Assembly: GCA_910578505.1 (NCBI GenBank)
Contig: CAJTPV010000004.1
Location: forward strand, 1-64,000
DNA: 64,000 nt
Reading direction: 5' to 3'
Source of the DNA: an uncultured Oscillospiraceae bacterium
GTDB taxonomy: Bacteria > Bacillota > Clostridia > Oscillospirales > Oscillospiraceae
The position numbers and the translations under genes were made by a program. The notes beneath the pieces were generated by a model, which was given only the letters and a program-made list of their open reading frames with translations, did not search any database and was not told the DNA's origin. Each line of letters opens with the position of its first letter. Within the stretch, counting starts at the first letter, position 1. Below are positions 49,695 through 59,100 of this stretch, piece by piece.

Positions 49695-50120
49695 TCAATA
49701 CCTCACAAATCCAGATACCTTAACCGTATTTCCGGAATTGTTTTTGATCCCCAATCTGTAGTTTCCACTCTCCGGAACTTCAATTGTTGTATCAACCGTT
49801 CCGTCCTCTGCGCTGGCATAGTAGAACACTCCATCTGGGTCTATGAGACCAATGTCCAAGCTCGCGTCACCTGGCGAATAGGTCGCATAGATACGAACGG
49901 TCTCACCGGCTTCCAGGGGAAAATCCTTATCTCCTTTTGCCCCGGCATAGGGTTTCACACTTACATCAAAGGAACCCGATGCCCGCATAATTGCAGCTGT
50001 TTCAGCTACAGCACAGTCATATGTGGCTTCCGCTGCGTCCCTTTCTGCGGCCCCAGCGCTCGTGCAGAGACAAGCGATGATCCCCAGGATGAATACAGCC
50101 CGATAAAAGCTCTTATACAT
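49695..50120 (-). CDS. small exported protein of unknown function
   Basis: A 141-residue product from ATG 50120, preceded by an ideal GAAAGGAGGTGA. It has a signal peptide (YRAVFILGIIACLCTSAGAA) and a mature beta-sandwich-like domain (YATYSPGDASLDIGLIDPDGVFYYASAED, ESGNYRLGIKNNSGNTVKV) resembling pre-peptidase C-terminal/DVUA-type domains. It lies 18 nt after the XRE-transmembrane regulator gene and shares its operator-controlled promoter. Confidence 0.75.
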   Translation of the reverse strand: MYKSFYRAVFILGIIACLCTSAGAAERDAAEATYDCAVAETAAIMRASGSFDVSVKPYAGAKGDKDFPLEAGETVRIYATYSPGDASLDIGLIDPDGVFYYASAEDGTVDTTIEVPESGNYRLGIKNNSGNTVKVSGFVRY

Positions 50121-50137
50121 GTTTTCACCTCCTTTCA

Positions 50138-50569
50138 CTACTCCCACTCCATATGGATAACATCTGTTTCTAAGCCATTCCAGTCCTCCTTTTCTAACAT
50201 ACTAAAGTCTAACACTTCTGGTTCGCGTTGACTTTGCATAATAGCCGCCCCAATCCCCACAGCAGCGATCATGATAACCGCTATCAGTCCGCAAACGACA
50301 CCAATGACCCATTTCCTGTTCCTGTTTTCACTTGCGCCTGCTTCCTTTGTTTCTGTGGGGACAGGCCTTTCTCCCTCATCGTTTACCAGATAGTCAATAG
50401 TGACTCCATACAGCTTGCTGAGGAAGATCAGATTTTCTGTAGCGGGGAGCGCTCCCCCTGACTCCCATTTGGACACCGCCTGACGGGACACATTCAAAGC
50501 CTCCGCCAGCTCTATTTGTGTCAACCCCTTTTCTTTCCGTAGCTGAACCAACTTTTCTTGCATTACCAT
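50138..50569 (-). CDS. XRE regulator with C-terminal transmembrane helix
   Basis: A 143-residue protein: an N-terminal Cro/C1 helix-turn-helix (KGLTQIELAEALNVSRQAVSKWESGGALP), a linker, one transmembrane helix (about residues 87-110, VIGVVCGLIAVIMIAAVGIGAA) and an extracytoplasmic acidic tail. This suggests a membrane-tethered regulator that senses something outside. GGGAGG lies 6 nt before the ATG. A perfect GATGTAAAC/GTTTACATC palindrome overlaps its own promoter, so autoregulation is likely. Confidence 0.85.
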   Translation of the reverse strand: MVMQEKLVQLRKEKGLTQIELAEALNVSRQAVSKWESGGALPATENLIFLSKLYGVTIDYLVNDEGERPVPTETKEAGASENRNRKWVIGVVCGLIAVIMIAAVGIGAAIMQSQREPEVLDFSMLEKEDWNGLETDVIHMEWE

Positions 50570-50582
50570 TTTTTACCTCCCG

Positions 50583-50629
50583 ATTTTACAAAATATCCCA
50601 TACGATGTAAACCAATTCGAGTTTACATC
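50583..50629 (-). promoter_or_regulatory. promoter and palindromic operator of the XRE-transmembrane unit
   Basis: On the minus strand TTTACA (50611-50606) and TAAAAT (50588-50583) are 17 nt apart. The perfect palindrome GATGTAAAC-8-GTTTACATC (50604-50629) covers the -35. Confidence 0.75.
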
Positions 50630-50726
50630 GGCGCAATTCTGGGTTGCATCCGCTGTTTTTTAAAATTTTCTATACTTTTTAGCCTCCCCTCTCGTGTCCG
50701 TGCTAACAAGACATGCCCACCCCCCC

Positions 50727-50785
50727 TAGATTAGGCGGTGAGCATGCGGTTGAGCGCCAGCAGAATGCGGCAGAGGCCGGTGACC
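50727..50785 (-). other. possible 3' remnant of a lost gene
   Basis: On the minus strand a short frame reads MVTGLCRILLALNRMLTA and ends in a stop. It looks like a protein C-terminus but has an upstream stop and no ribosome binding site. The surrounding 50,630-50,820 has no other feature that I can support. Confidence 0.25.
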
Positions 50786-50823
50786 ATACTTTGCTATAAA
50801 TTATGTACTGTACAGAGAGCTGC

Positions 50824-51054
50824 TTATTCCTTCGACCCATTATCAGACATTTTATGTTCCTGATATGCCTTTACGCAAAAGAAGGCAAATGCAGCAACGG
50901 TAGCACCAAACACGATGTCCAGATCATAGACGCTTACCACAGTAGACCACGGGACAAGTCTGTTGGGCGACGCATTTTGATACATAATGCAAGAAATTGA
51001 CAGCTCAATCAGGAACGTCAGAAATGTCAGCACTGCATAATCACGATATTTCAT
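50824..51054 (-). CDS. small membrane protein, two predicted helices
   Basis: A 76-residue product from ATG 51054, preceded by AGGAGG 6 nt upstream. It has an N-terminal helix (YAVLTFLTFLIELSISCIMY) and a second one (DIVFGATVAAFAFFCVKAY). It overlaps the end of the next membrane protein gene by 14 nt, so they are coupled. Family unknown. Confidence 0.6.
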   Translation of the reverse strand: MKYRDYAVLTFLTFLIELSISCIMYQNASPNRLVPWSTVVSVYDLDIVFGATVAAFAFFCVKAYQEHKMSDNGSKE

Positions 51055-51529
51055 ATGAATCCTCCTTCTTTGATCGTTCAGATCTCTGAGGGCACTGGAT
51101 GAAGCGCCAACTGCATACCACCGCAAATCCCATATGGAGAATGGTCGCCATGCAGGCAAGATAAAACCCCGCGCTTACGCACTGAACACTCTGGCCCAGG
51201 TTAATCGTATCATCCAAATAGGCTCTCTGGGGGAAAACGAAAAACATCCTCGCATATAGCAGGAGCCATATGACATGCATTATTGTCTGAAATTGGACCG
51301 CACGCTGCCTAGCCGTCCAAAGACCTGCATAGTAAGCCAGGACAAAAAAGGAGAATAAAGTGTCAATTATGATCTGGCCCGTCCATCCGACCGCATCACC
51401 GCGGGAAAACCAGGTGAGCGTGAGTGGATAAAGAGCTGCTGCAAAAGTCAGTGACAGGATTATCCGACCGCATATACCTTTTGACATGATCTCAGAAATG
51501 AAAGAAGATTTTGTGTTTACGATGCCCAT
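51041..51529 (-). CDS. membrane protein of unknown function
   Basis: A 162-residue protein with about four transmembrane helices (residues near 22-38, 50-70, 83-100 and 117-140). There are no motifs that I recognise. Its gene overlaps the small membrane protein gene downstream, and both are AT-richer than the flanking core genes. Confidence 0.65.
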   Translation of the reverse strand: MGIVNTKSSFISEIMSKGICGRIILSLTFAAALYPLTLTWFSRGDAVGWTGQIIIDTLFSFFVLAYYAGLWTARQRAVQFQTIMHVIWLLLYARMFFVFPQRAYLDDTINLGQSVQCVSAGFYLACMATILHMGFAVVCSWRFIQCPQRSERSKKEDSYEIS

Positions 51530-51593
51530 TATCTCGACTCTCCTTTAAAATGATTCCCAATAGTCACTTTACTCCTCCCCCGCCGATTGGCAA

Positions 51594-52703
51594 TCAGGCG
51601 GTTACATCCAGATGCATGGTATAATTTCCGGTAGAAATCTCAATGGCGGACACCTCGCCGTCCTCCAGCGTAATGGCCGCGTCATATTGGGTCAGATCAT
51701 TTTGCTCAAAGGCCACCGTCAGATGCCAGACAGTCAAACCATCCCGGCTGTCCTTGCTGGCGGACAGGAGCTTTTCCGTCCGCTTGCCGCTGAACTGGCA
51801 GTCCAGAAAGCTGTAAGCCAAATACGCCTTTTCGGTGCCGTTGTTGGAAGGCGCGGCGGCGTGCTGTCCATACTCTCTGGGTATGTCCCAGCCAGTTGTA
51901 AAGCCCGGATCACCGGCCAAAGCGGCCTCCGTATGATACTGCGCGGTGATCCCCCCGCCGGCGCCAAAGAACACAAATGGTTCTGCGCGCAGTTCCACAT
52001 TTGAACCAAATGGGCTGGTCACCACCGTAGTCCTGGCTGTAAATTCCTGGGCGCTCCCATCCCGCCGGTCTGTCAGCGTACCGGCATAGACGTGGCTCTG
52101 CCGGTGCAGGGCGTTGAGGGACTCCAGGGCGGCGTCCAGGTCGGGCCGGCCGGTATCCACGGCCTCCACCGGCAGGGGAGGCCGCGTCTCGCTGCTGACC
52201 GTCAGGCCGCTGGCCATGTTCCAGCTGTACGTCCAGCCAAAGGAGGAGACCATGAAGTTATCGGTAAGCGGGAAGTAGGTCACGCCGTTATACAGGAACA
52301 GGGGGTAGTCCGTCTCCAGGGCGTTGTCGATGGAGACGCCGCCCACGATGACGGGACCGACGACACATGTCACGGACACCTTGCCCTTCTTTGCGCCGTG
52401 CCCGGTGTCGGGCACATAGGGCCCCCGGTCTTTGCTTCTGTCGATGGACAGGGTTTTTGTAGCGCCGTCCCACGCCGTGGCCAGGCCCATAAACCGGCAC
52501 AGGTCGTAGGTCATGGGTACATAGGTGATGTCGTTGTACACCAGCAGCGGGTACCGGGCGGTGCTGCTGTCAATCTTCTGCCCGTTCATCACCACAGGTC
52601 CTGTGGCGATGGCGGCGGTCATCCCCTTGGCCTGGGCGGCGGGGGTGAGGCATACGAGCAGCAGAACACAGCAGAAACAGGTGAGTATTCGTTTGATTAT
52701 CAT
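51594..52703 (-). CDS. stalk-domain (copper amine oxidase N-like) exported protein
   Basis: A 369-residue exported protein with a signal peptide (ILTCFCCVLLLVCLTPAAQA). Two N-terminal repeats of the stalk/CuAO-N type follow (VVMNGQKIDSSTARYPLLVYNDITYVPM and VIVGGVSIDNALETDYPLFLYNGVTYFPL), then a unique beta-rich C-terminal domain (about residues 190-369). Such stalk domains are common in Clostridia surface proteins; the function is unknown. Confidence 0.85.
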   Translation of the reverse strand: MIIKRILTCFCCVLLLVCLTPAAQAKGMTAAIATGPVVMNGQKIDSSTARYPLLVYNDITYVPMTYDLCRFMGLATAWDGATKTLSIDRSKDRGPYVPDTGHGAKKGKVSVTCVVGPVIVGGVSIDNALETDYPLFLYNGVTYFPLTDNFMVSSFGWTYSWNMASGLTVSSETRPPLPVEAVDTGRPDLDAALESLNALHRQSHVYAGTLTDRRDGSAQEFTARTTVVTSPFGSNVELRAEPFVFFGAGGGITAQYHTEAALAGDPGFTTGWDIPREYGQHAAAPSNNGTEKAYLAYSFLDCQFSGKRTEKLLSASKDSRDGLTVWHLTVAFEQNDLTQYDAAITLEDGEVSAIEISTGNYTMHLDVTA

Positions 52704-52770
52704 GGCGGCCTCCTTATCTTCTTCGTTTCAGGATAGCCGCAGTATATCACGTAATTTTACAAATGTCAAC

Positions 52771-53619
52771 CTAATTCATATTACACGCATAGACCGGCTG
52801 ACAGAAGTGGTGTTGGAGCCATGCGTCGCAGTAATTGACCCACACAGAACAGGGCACCGACAGCTGGTAGAGCCGGTCCGGGGCATAGACCGTGCGGTCC
52901 GCCAGGGACTGGCCGTGGACGCCGTGGGGGAAGACCCGCAGCTCGTGCTCCACGCCCCGCGCCTGCAGGGCCTCCGCCATCAGAAGGGAATTTTCCAGGG
53001 GGACGGTGGTGTCGTCCGCCGTGTGCCAGAGGAACATGGGCGGCGATTTTTTGGTCACCCGTTTCTCCAGGGATACGCTCTCCAGCAGCTCGTCATAGCG
53101 GTCCCCCAGCAGGTTGGCAAAGGACGCCTGATGGGCGTGGTCTCCGCTGGTGATGACCGGGTAACATAAAATCACCCCATCCGGGCGGAATGCCGGGGAT
53201 TTTTTCTTCAGGGGCCGGTAGATTTCAGGGCGGTTCCACATGGTCCCCGCGCAGCCCGCCAGATGCCCTCCGGCGGAGAACCCCAGGGGAATGACCGCCT
53301 GGGGGTCCACATGGTAGCGTCCGCAGTTGGTGCGCACGTGGTCGATGGCCGCCAGCAGCTCCCGCTGGGGGATGGGCCACCGGGCCTGGGGGGCCACATG
53401 GTAGTGCAGCAGGAACACCGCGTAGCCCAGCCCGGCAAAGCGCAGGGCCACCGGCTCGCCCTCCCGGTCGGAGCGGTACTCGTAGCCGCCGCCGGGGCAG
53501 ACGATCAGCGCCGGGCGGGGGCGGAAGCCCAATTCCGGAAAACTGTCGGGAACATAGGAGACCAGCCGGGCGGGCTCCGGCCCGCCGGGCACGGTCAGCA
53601 GAATGGTTTCATGGAGCAT
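52771..53619 (-). CDS. alpha/beta-hydrolase, acetylxylan-esterase-like
   Basis: A 282-residue esterase of the BD-FAE/XynX type: the oxyanion-hole motif CPGGGYEYRSDREGEPVA, nucleophile elbow GFSAGGHLAG, and acid and histidine in HTADDTTVP and GVHGQSL. No signal peptide, so it works inside the cell, probably deacetylating oligosaccharides. It is encoded 27 nt after galK on the same strand, next to lacZ and a sugar symporter. Confidence 0.88.
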   Translation of the reverse strand: MLHETILLTVPGGPEPARLVSYVPDSFPELGFRPRPALIVCPGGGYEYRSDREGEPVALRFAGLGYAVFLLHYHVAPQARWPIPQRELLAAIDHVRTNCGRYHVDPQAVIPLGFSAGGHLAGCAGTMWNRPEIYRPLKKKSPAFRPDGVILCYPVITSGDHAHQASFANLLGDRYDELLESVSLEKRVTKKSPPMFLWHTADDTTVPLENSLLMAEALQARGVEHELRVFPHGVHGQSLADRTVYAPDRLYQLSVPCSVWVNYCDAWLQHHFCQPVYACNMN

Positions 53620-53646
53620 AAACGGTCCCCTTTCTGTATGTACGGT

Positions 53647-54939
53647 TTATGAGAGTAACAGGGCGGAGCCGGTATCCCGGAAATGGAGCACGCTGCAGGC
53701 GCCGGGACCGGCGACAGCGTCCATGCCCGCCATAAAGCGCTCCAGCCGGTCCAGAGGGACAAAGGCCGCCAGGGTGCCCGCAAAGCCGCCGCCGTGGATG
53801 CGCACCGCGCCGGCGCCGTCCAGCAGCTCCTCCGCCGCCGCCTGGAGGATGCCCAGGGGCTGGACGCGGCTGTCCTGGTAGTTGGTGGCGTTTTGCAGAT
53901 ACAGGAAGGAGGAGCGCCCGGACTCCCGGACGCATTGCAGGAAGGCGGGGAAATCGCCCTGCTCCAGCGCTTGCATCTGGCGGCAGACCCGCCGGTCCTC
54001 ATGGAAATAGTGGAAGGCCCGCAGAGCCGCCCGGTCGCCGCAGAGCGCCCGGACGCGGGGCAGGTCCCGGAAAAATTGGTCGTAATCCACGCCCCGCAGG
54101 ACGTCGTGGCTGAAGCACAGCGCCGCCTGCTGCATCTCCCGCGGAATAGCGGCAAAGTCCTCCACCAGGGAGGCATGGCTGGCCTTGGTGTCGATAATGC
54201 ACAGGGCGTGGCCGTAGGCGGCCAGGTCCAGGGGGAGATGGGTGATCTCCGGCGGCTGCTGCCCGGCGCAGGGGCCGAAGTCCACGCCGATGACGCCGCC
54301 CACTGCGCAGGCCAGCTGGTCCAGTGCGCCGCTGGGCTTGTTAAAATAGACATTTTCCGCATATTGGGCGATTTGGGCCACCTGGGCGGGAGGGAGCGAA
54401 CCGCCGCAGAAGAGGTGGTTGAAGATAGTGGCGATCAGCACCTCGAAGGCGGCGGAGGAGCTGAGGCCCCCGCCCCGCAGAACGGTGGTGGTGGTATAGA
54501 CGTCAAAGCCGCGGAGCGGCCCGGCGATCTGGGAAAATTTCTGGGCCAGGCCCCGGACCAGGGCCATGGAGTTTCTGGACTCATCCTCGTGGATGCCCAG
54601 GTCGTCCAGGTGGACGGTGGCCATGCGGTGGTTGCGGGATTTGATGCGGATGGTGCAGGAGTCGTTGGGCGTAACGCAGGCGATGGTGTCCAGGTTGACG
54701 CTGGCGGCCAGGCCGTGGCCCAGCTGGTGGTCGGTGTGGCTGCCGCCCAGCTCGGCCCGTCCGGGCGTGGAGAAGAGCAGCGCCTCGCTGTCGGGGGCGC
54801 AGGGGAAAATTTGCGCGAATTCCTCCGTCAGCTCCAGCAGGCGGACGGCGGCGGCGTCCGCGTCCGCGCCGTAGACGCCGGCCAGGGACTCCCGCGCCGC
54901 GCCGCTGTGCAGATATTCCAGTAAGACTTCCCTTTTCAT
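53647..54939 (-). CDS. galK: galactokinase (GHMP kinase family)
   Basis: A 430-residue GHMP kinase: N-terminal galactokinase-like signature GRAELGGSHTDHQLGHGLAA, the ATP loop LRGGGLSSSAAFEVLIA, and C-terminal RIHGGGFAGTLAAFVPL. Residues follow the clostridial GalK variant (GSHTDHQ instead of GEHTDY). It phosphorylates galactose released by the nearby beta-galactosidase. A preceding 190-bp gap separates it from araC. Confidence 0.88.
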   Translation of the reverse strand: MKREVLLEYLHSGAARESLAGVYGADADAAAVRLLELTEEFAQIFPCAPDSEALLFSTPGRAELGGSHTDHQLGHGLAASVNLDTIACVTPNDSCTIRIKSRNHRMATVHLDDLGIHEDESRNSMALVRGLAQKFSQIAGPLRGFDVYTTTTVLRGGGLSSSAAFEVLIATIFNHLFCGGSLPPAQVAQIAQYAENVYFNKPSGALDQLACAVGGVIGVDFGPCAGQQPPEITHLPLDLAAYGHALCIIDTKASHASLVEDFAAIPREMQQAALCFSHDVLRGVDYDQFFRDLPRVRALCGDRAALRAFHYFHEDRRVCRQMQALEQGDFPAFLQCVRESGRSSFLYLQNATNYQDSRVQPLGILQAAAEELLDGAGAVRIHGGGFAGTLAAFVPLDRLERFMAGMDAVAGPGACSVLHFRDTGSALLLS

Positions 54940-55127
54940 AGTTCTCCCTCCGTTTTCTTCCAGTTCTGCTCTCTGCGTGGTACGTGATAGAAATGGTGTT
55001 TTTTATTTTACCATCATCTCCGCACAGATAGCAAGAGGGCATATGAGAGAAATGTCCATTTTTTTATGGCGCGGCGAAAAACTTGTACGCCGGCAGGGCC
55101 TGAAAATGCCCCGCCCGCGCTGGTTTC

Positions 55128-55988
55128 TTACTCCTCCCGCTGCACCTGCCTGCGGAACTGGGAGGGGGAGAGGCCGTTCTGTTTTTTGAACAGGCGGCTG
55201 AAATACAGCTGGTCCTCATAGCCCACAAGGCGGCTGATCTCCGCCACTGTGTAATCCGTGTTTTCCAGCAGGCTCTGGGCGTTGGCAATGCGCAGGGCCA
55301 GGATGTAGTGCATGGGCGTGACGCCGGTGAAGTCCTTGAAGCTCCGGATAAACCAGCTGGTGCTCATCCCCCGGGAGGATGCGTAGTCCTCCACGCTGAT
55401 GGGCGTGTAATAGCCCTCCTGGAAGTAGTTGAGGGCCTGGTTCATCTCGCTCTCCACAAAGCTGCTGCGCACCTTGGGGCTGTCCGCCGCCTGCCGCTGG
55501 ATGAGGATCAGAAGCCGCCGCAGCAGCAGCACCAGCATCTGCTCATAGTTCTCCCGCCGCAGCTGCAGCTCCCGGATCATCTGGCAGAAGAGCCGCTTGA
55601 ACTCCAGGCTCGTGCCCGTGCGGATCACCTGGTCGCTGTCCGCGATGCCGTATTCCCGCAGGATGTTGCGCACATTGCCGCCGGTGAAGTGTACCCAGAA
55701 GACCTCCGTCTTGTCCGCCCCGTAATACCGGTACTTCTGCTCCTCCTTGGGCCGGTAGATCACCACGCTGCCCGCCGGTACGATCCGCTCCTCCCCCTGA
55801 AAGAAGAAGTGGGCCTTCCCCGCCGCCACGTACAGCAGCTGGAAGTCCAGCCGGCCCCGCGGACGGTGGGTGGGCAGCACAGGCCGCTCCATGAGCCGGT
55901 AGGTCCCGCAGCTGCCCACAAACAGCGGGTGCTCCTTAGTCTTGAAGTCGATGCGGCTGTTGTTCCAATAGGCGCTGTTCATATACAT
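55128..55988 (-). CDS. AraC-family transcriptional regulator
   Basis: A 286-residue activator with an N-terminal cupin-like sugar-sensing domain (GRLDFQLLYVAAGKAHFFFQGEERIVPAGSVVIYRP) and two C-terminal helix-turn-helix motifs (VEDYASSRGMSTSWFIRSFK and DYTVAEISRLVGYEDQLYFSRLFKKQNGLSPSQFR). Start ATG 55988 has GGAGGAG 5 nt upstream. It is divergent from lacZ, whose promoter has a good -10 but a poor -35, as expected for activator dependence. Confidence 0.9.
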   Translation of the reverse strand: MYMNSAYWNNSRIDFKTKEHPLFVGSCGTYRLMERPVLPTHRPRGRLDFQLLYVAAGKAHFFFQGEERIVPAGSVVIYRPKEEQKYRYYGADKTEVFWVHFTGGNVRNILREYGIADSDQVIRTGTSLEFKRLFCQMIRELQLRRENYEQMLVLLLRRLLILIQRQAADSPKVRSSFVESEMNQALNYFQEGYYTPISVEDYASSRGMSTSWFIRSFKDFTGVTPMHYILALRIANAQSLLENTDYTVAEISRLVGYEDQLYFSRLFKKQNGLSPSQFRRQVQREE

Positions 55989-56085
55989 GGGGACTCCTCC
56001 ATTTGGAAATATTGACAAAACGGCTCCGCAGAAATTGTGCAATCCGTCACATTCTATAACGGCTGCCGTCCTTTGACGGCCCAAT

Positions 56086-56121
56086 TTGTATGTATTGTAC
56101 CATTTTGTACATATTTTGTCC
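56086..56121. promoter_or_regulatory. array of TTGTAC-type half-sites, probable AraC binding region
   Basis: TTGTAT (56086), TTGTAC (56095), TTGTAC (56105) and TTGTCC (56116) occur at 9-11-bp steps, on one face of the helix. They lie between the divergent araC and lacZ genes. A minus-strand promoter for araC (TACAAT near 56,100) overlaps them. Confidence 0.5.
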
Positions 56122-56154
56122 AATGCAATCTATAGGAGAACCGGCGGGGGGCGC

Positions 56155-56161
56155 TATATAA
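56155..56161 (+). promoter_or_regulatory. -10 box of lacZ
   Basis: TATAAT sits about 35 bases before the lacZ start. No -35 match is present at 16-18 nt, which supports a need for the AraC-type activator. Confidence 0.5.
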
Positions 56162-56195
56162 TACACCTACCCAATCAGAAAAGGAGCGTGCCCCC

Positions 56196-59100
56196 ATGAT
56201 CGTGCCCAGATACTATGAGGACCTGCGCGTCCTCCATGAAAACACCATGCCCGACCGCGCCTACTACATCCCCGCCCCCGCTCCCCTGGACCCCAGCCAG
56301 CCCCGCACTGCCTCCAGCCGCCTCCGGATGCTCAGCGGCCAGTGGCGGTTCCGGTATTTCGACAGCGTCTACGACCTGACGGACCGGTTTTTCGAGCCGG
56401 GATACGATGCCTCCGGCTTTGAGGACCGGACAGTCCCCAATGTGTGGCAGACCTACGGCTGCGACAGCCGCCAGTACACCAATATCCGCTATCCCTTCCC
56501 CTTCGATCCCCCCTATGTCCCCCAGGACAACCCCTGCGGCGCATACCTGCTGGATTTCTCCTGGGAAACAGACCCCGCCGCCCCTGCCGCCTACCTGAAC
56601 TTTGAGGGCGTCGACGCCTGCTTTTACGTCTGGCTCAACGGCAGCTATGTGGGCTACAGCCAGGTGTCCCACGCCACAGCCGAGTTCGACGTCACCGCCT
56701 TCCTGCTGGACGGCGGCAACCGGCTGGCGGTGCTGGTGCTCAAGTGGTGCGATGGCAGCTACCTGGAGGACCAGGACAAGTTCCGCGCCAGCGGTATTTT
56801 CCGGGACGTGTACCTCCTCCGGCGCCCTCGGGACTGCGTGTTCGACTACTTTGTTCAGACCCGCATCGCCGGGAGCTCCGCCCTGGTGGACATCCGCCTG
56901 GACTTCCTCCGCAGCCCCGTCCCCGTCCGGGCCACCCTGCTGGACGCCGCCGGGGAGCCGGTTTTTCCGGGCCGGGCCTGGCAGACGGAGGAGGAGGACC
57001 CCTGTGCCCTGACCCTGCCGGTGCCGGACCCGGTCCTCTGGAGCCCGGAAAACCCGTACCTCTACACCCTGGTGCTGGAGACGGCGGGGGAGACCATCAC
57101 CGACCGGGTGGGTCTGCGGGAGATCCACATCGCGGACAACCGGGTCTATCTCAACGGCGCGCCCATCAAGTTCCGGGGCGTCAACCGCCACGACGCCCAC
57201 CCGGTCACCGGCCCCACGGTCACCCGTGCGCACATGGAGCGGGATCTGATCCTGATGAAGCAGCACAACGTCAACGCCATCCGCACCAGCCACTACCCCA
57301 ACGCCCCGGAGTTTTACCAGCTCTGCGACGCCTATGGCTTCCTGGTCATCGACGAGGCCGACGTGGAGGCCCACGGCCCCTGGGCGCTGTACTACCGGGA
57401 GGACAGCGACGCTGTCCGGGCCAGCCGCTGGAACGAGACCATCGCCGACGGGCCGGAGTGGGTGGAGCCCATCTGCGACCGGGTGCGCAAATGCGTCCGG
57501 CGGGACAAGAACCGGCCCTGTGTGGTGGTGTGGTCCATGGGCAACGAGAGCGCCTACGGCTGCGCCTTTGAGGAGGCCCTGCGGTGGACAAAGTCCTTCG
57601 ACCCCAGCCGGCTGACCCACTATGAGAGCGCCTTTTACCGCGGCGGGCGGCGGACATACGACTTCTCCTGTCTGGACCTGTACAGCCGCATGTACCCCTC
57701 CTTCGAGGAGATCGGGGCGTATCTGGACAGCAGCCCGGACAAGCCCCTGGTGCTCTGCGAGTACTGCCACGCCATGGGCAACGGCCCCGGCGACCTGGAG
57801 GACTATTTCCAGCTGTTCCACCGCCACAGCGCCCTCTGCGGCGGCTTTGTCTGGGAGTGGTGCGACCACGCCGCGGCCCAGGGGACGGCCCCCGACGGCA
57901 GGGTCCGGTACCTCCACGGCGGCGACCACGGGGAGAGGGTCCACGACGGCTGCTTCTGTATGGACGGCCTGGTGTATCCGGACCGCACCCCCCACACGGG
58001 ACTGCTGGAGTACCGGAATGTCCACCGCCCCGCCAGGGCCTCCCGCCGCCTGGACACCGGGGAGATTTTCCTGCGCAATTACCTGGATTTCACGGACCTG
58101 CAGGACGCCCTGACCATCCGCTGGGAGCTGGCCGTGGACGGCCAGCTGCTGCAATCCGGAACCGTGGACTGCCCCTCCATCCCGCCCCGCCGGGAGGAGG
58201 CGCTGCCCCTCCGCGTCCAGGGCCCGGAGGAGGGGCAGGTGCATCTGCGGCTGATCTACTGCCAGAAGGAGGACCGCCCCGGCGTCCCGGCAGGCACGCT
58301 GCTGGGCTTTGACGAGCTGCCCCTGGGGCAGGGGACCAACCGGAAGGCGGCGGAGCTGCTGGCGGGGCCCTGGGTCACCGGAGCGGCTATGGCGGTGGAC
58401 AGCCGGGACGACTGCGTGCTGCTGCGGGGGGAGGACTTTCGCTGCCGGCTGGACAAGCGCACCGGCCTCTTCTCCGGTCTGGAGCACCGGGGGACCCAGC
58501 TGCTGGACCGGCCCATGGAGGTCAACATCTGGCGGGCCCCCACGGACAACGACCAGTATATTGCGGCCCAGTGGCGGCGGGCCTGCTACCACTGGGCGTC
58601 CGCCAGGGCCTACGACGTGGCCTGGCAGCCGGTGGAGGGGGCGGTGCGCGTCCGGTGCCGGATGGGGGTGACGGCGGACACCGTGCAGCGGATTCTGGAG
58701 CTGGACACCTGCTGGACTGTGTGGAACAACGGCGTCATCGACCTGGATATGGCGGTGCAGCGGCGGCCGGAGTTCCCCATGCTGCCCCGGTTCGGGCTGC
58801 GGCTGTTCCTGCCCGGCGGCATGGACCAGGTGGAGTACTGCGGCCTCGGCCCCTGGGAGAGCTATCCGGACAAGCGGCGGGCATCCTATTACGGCGTGTT
58901 CCGGAGCAGCGCGGCGGGGCTGCATGAGGACTACCTCCACCCCCAGGAGAACGGCAGCCACTGGGGCTGCGACTATGTGACCGTGTCGGGGGGCGGCAGG
59001 AGCCTGACGGCGGTGTCGCCCCGGCCCTTCTCCTTCAGCGCGTCCGTCTACACCCAGGAGGAGCTGACGGAGAAGCGGCACAATTTCGAGCTGGAGCGAT

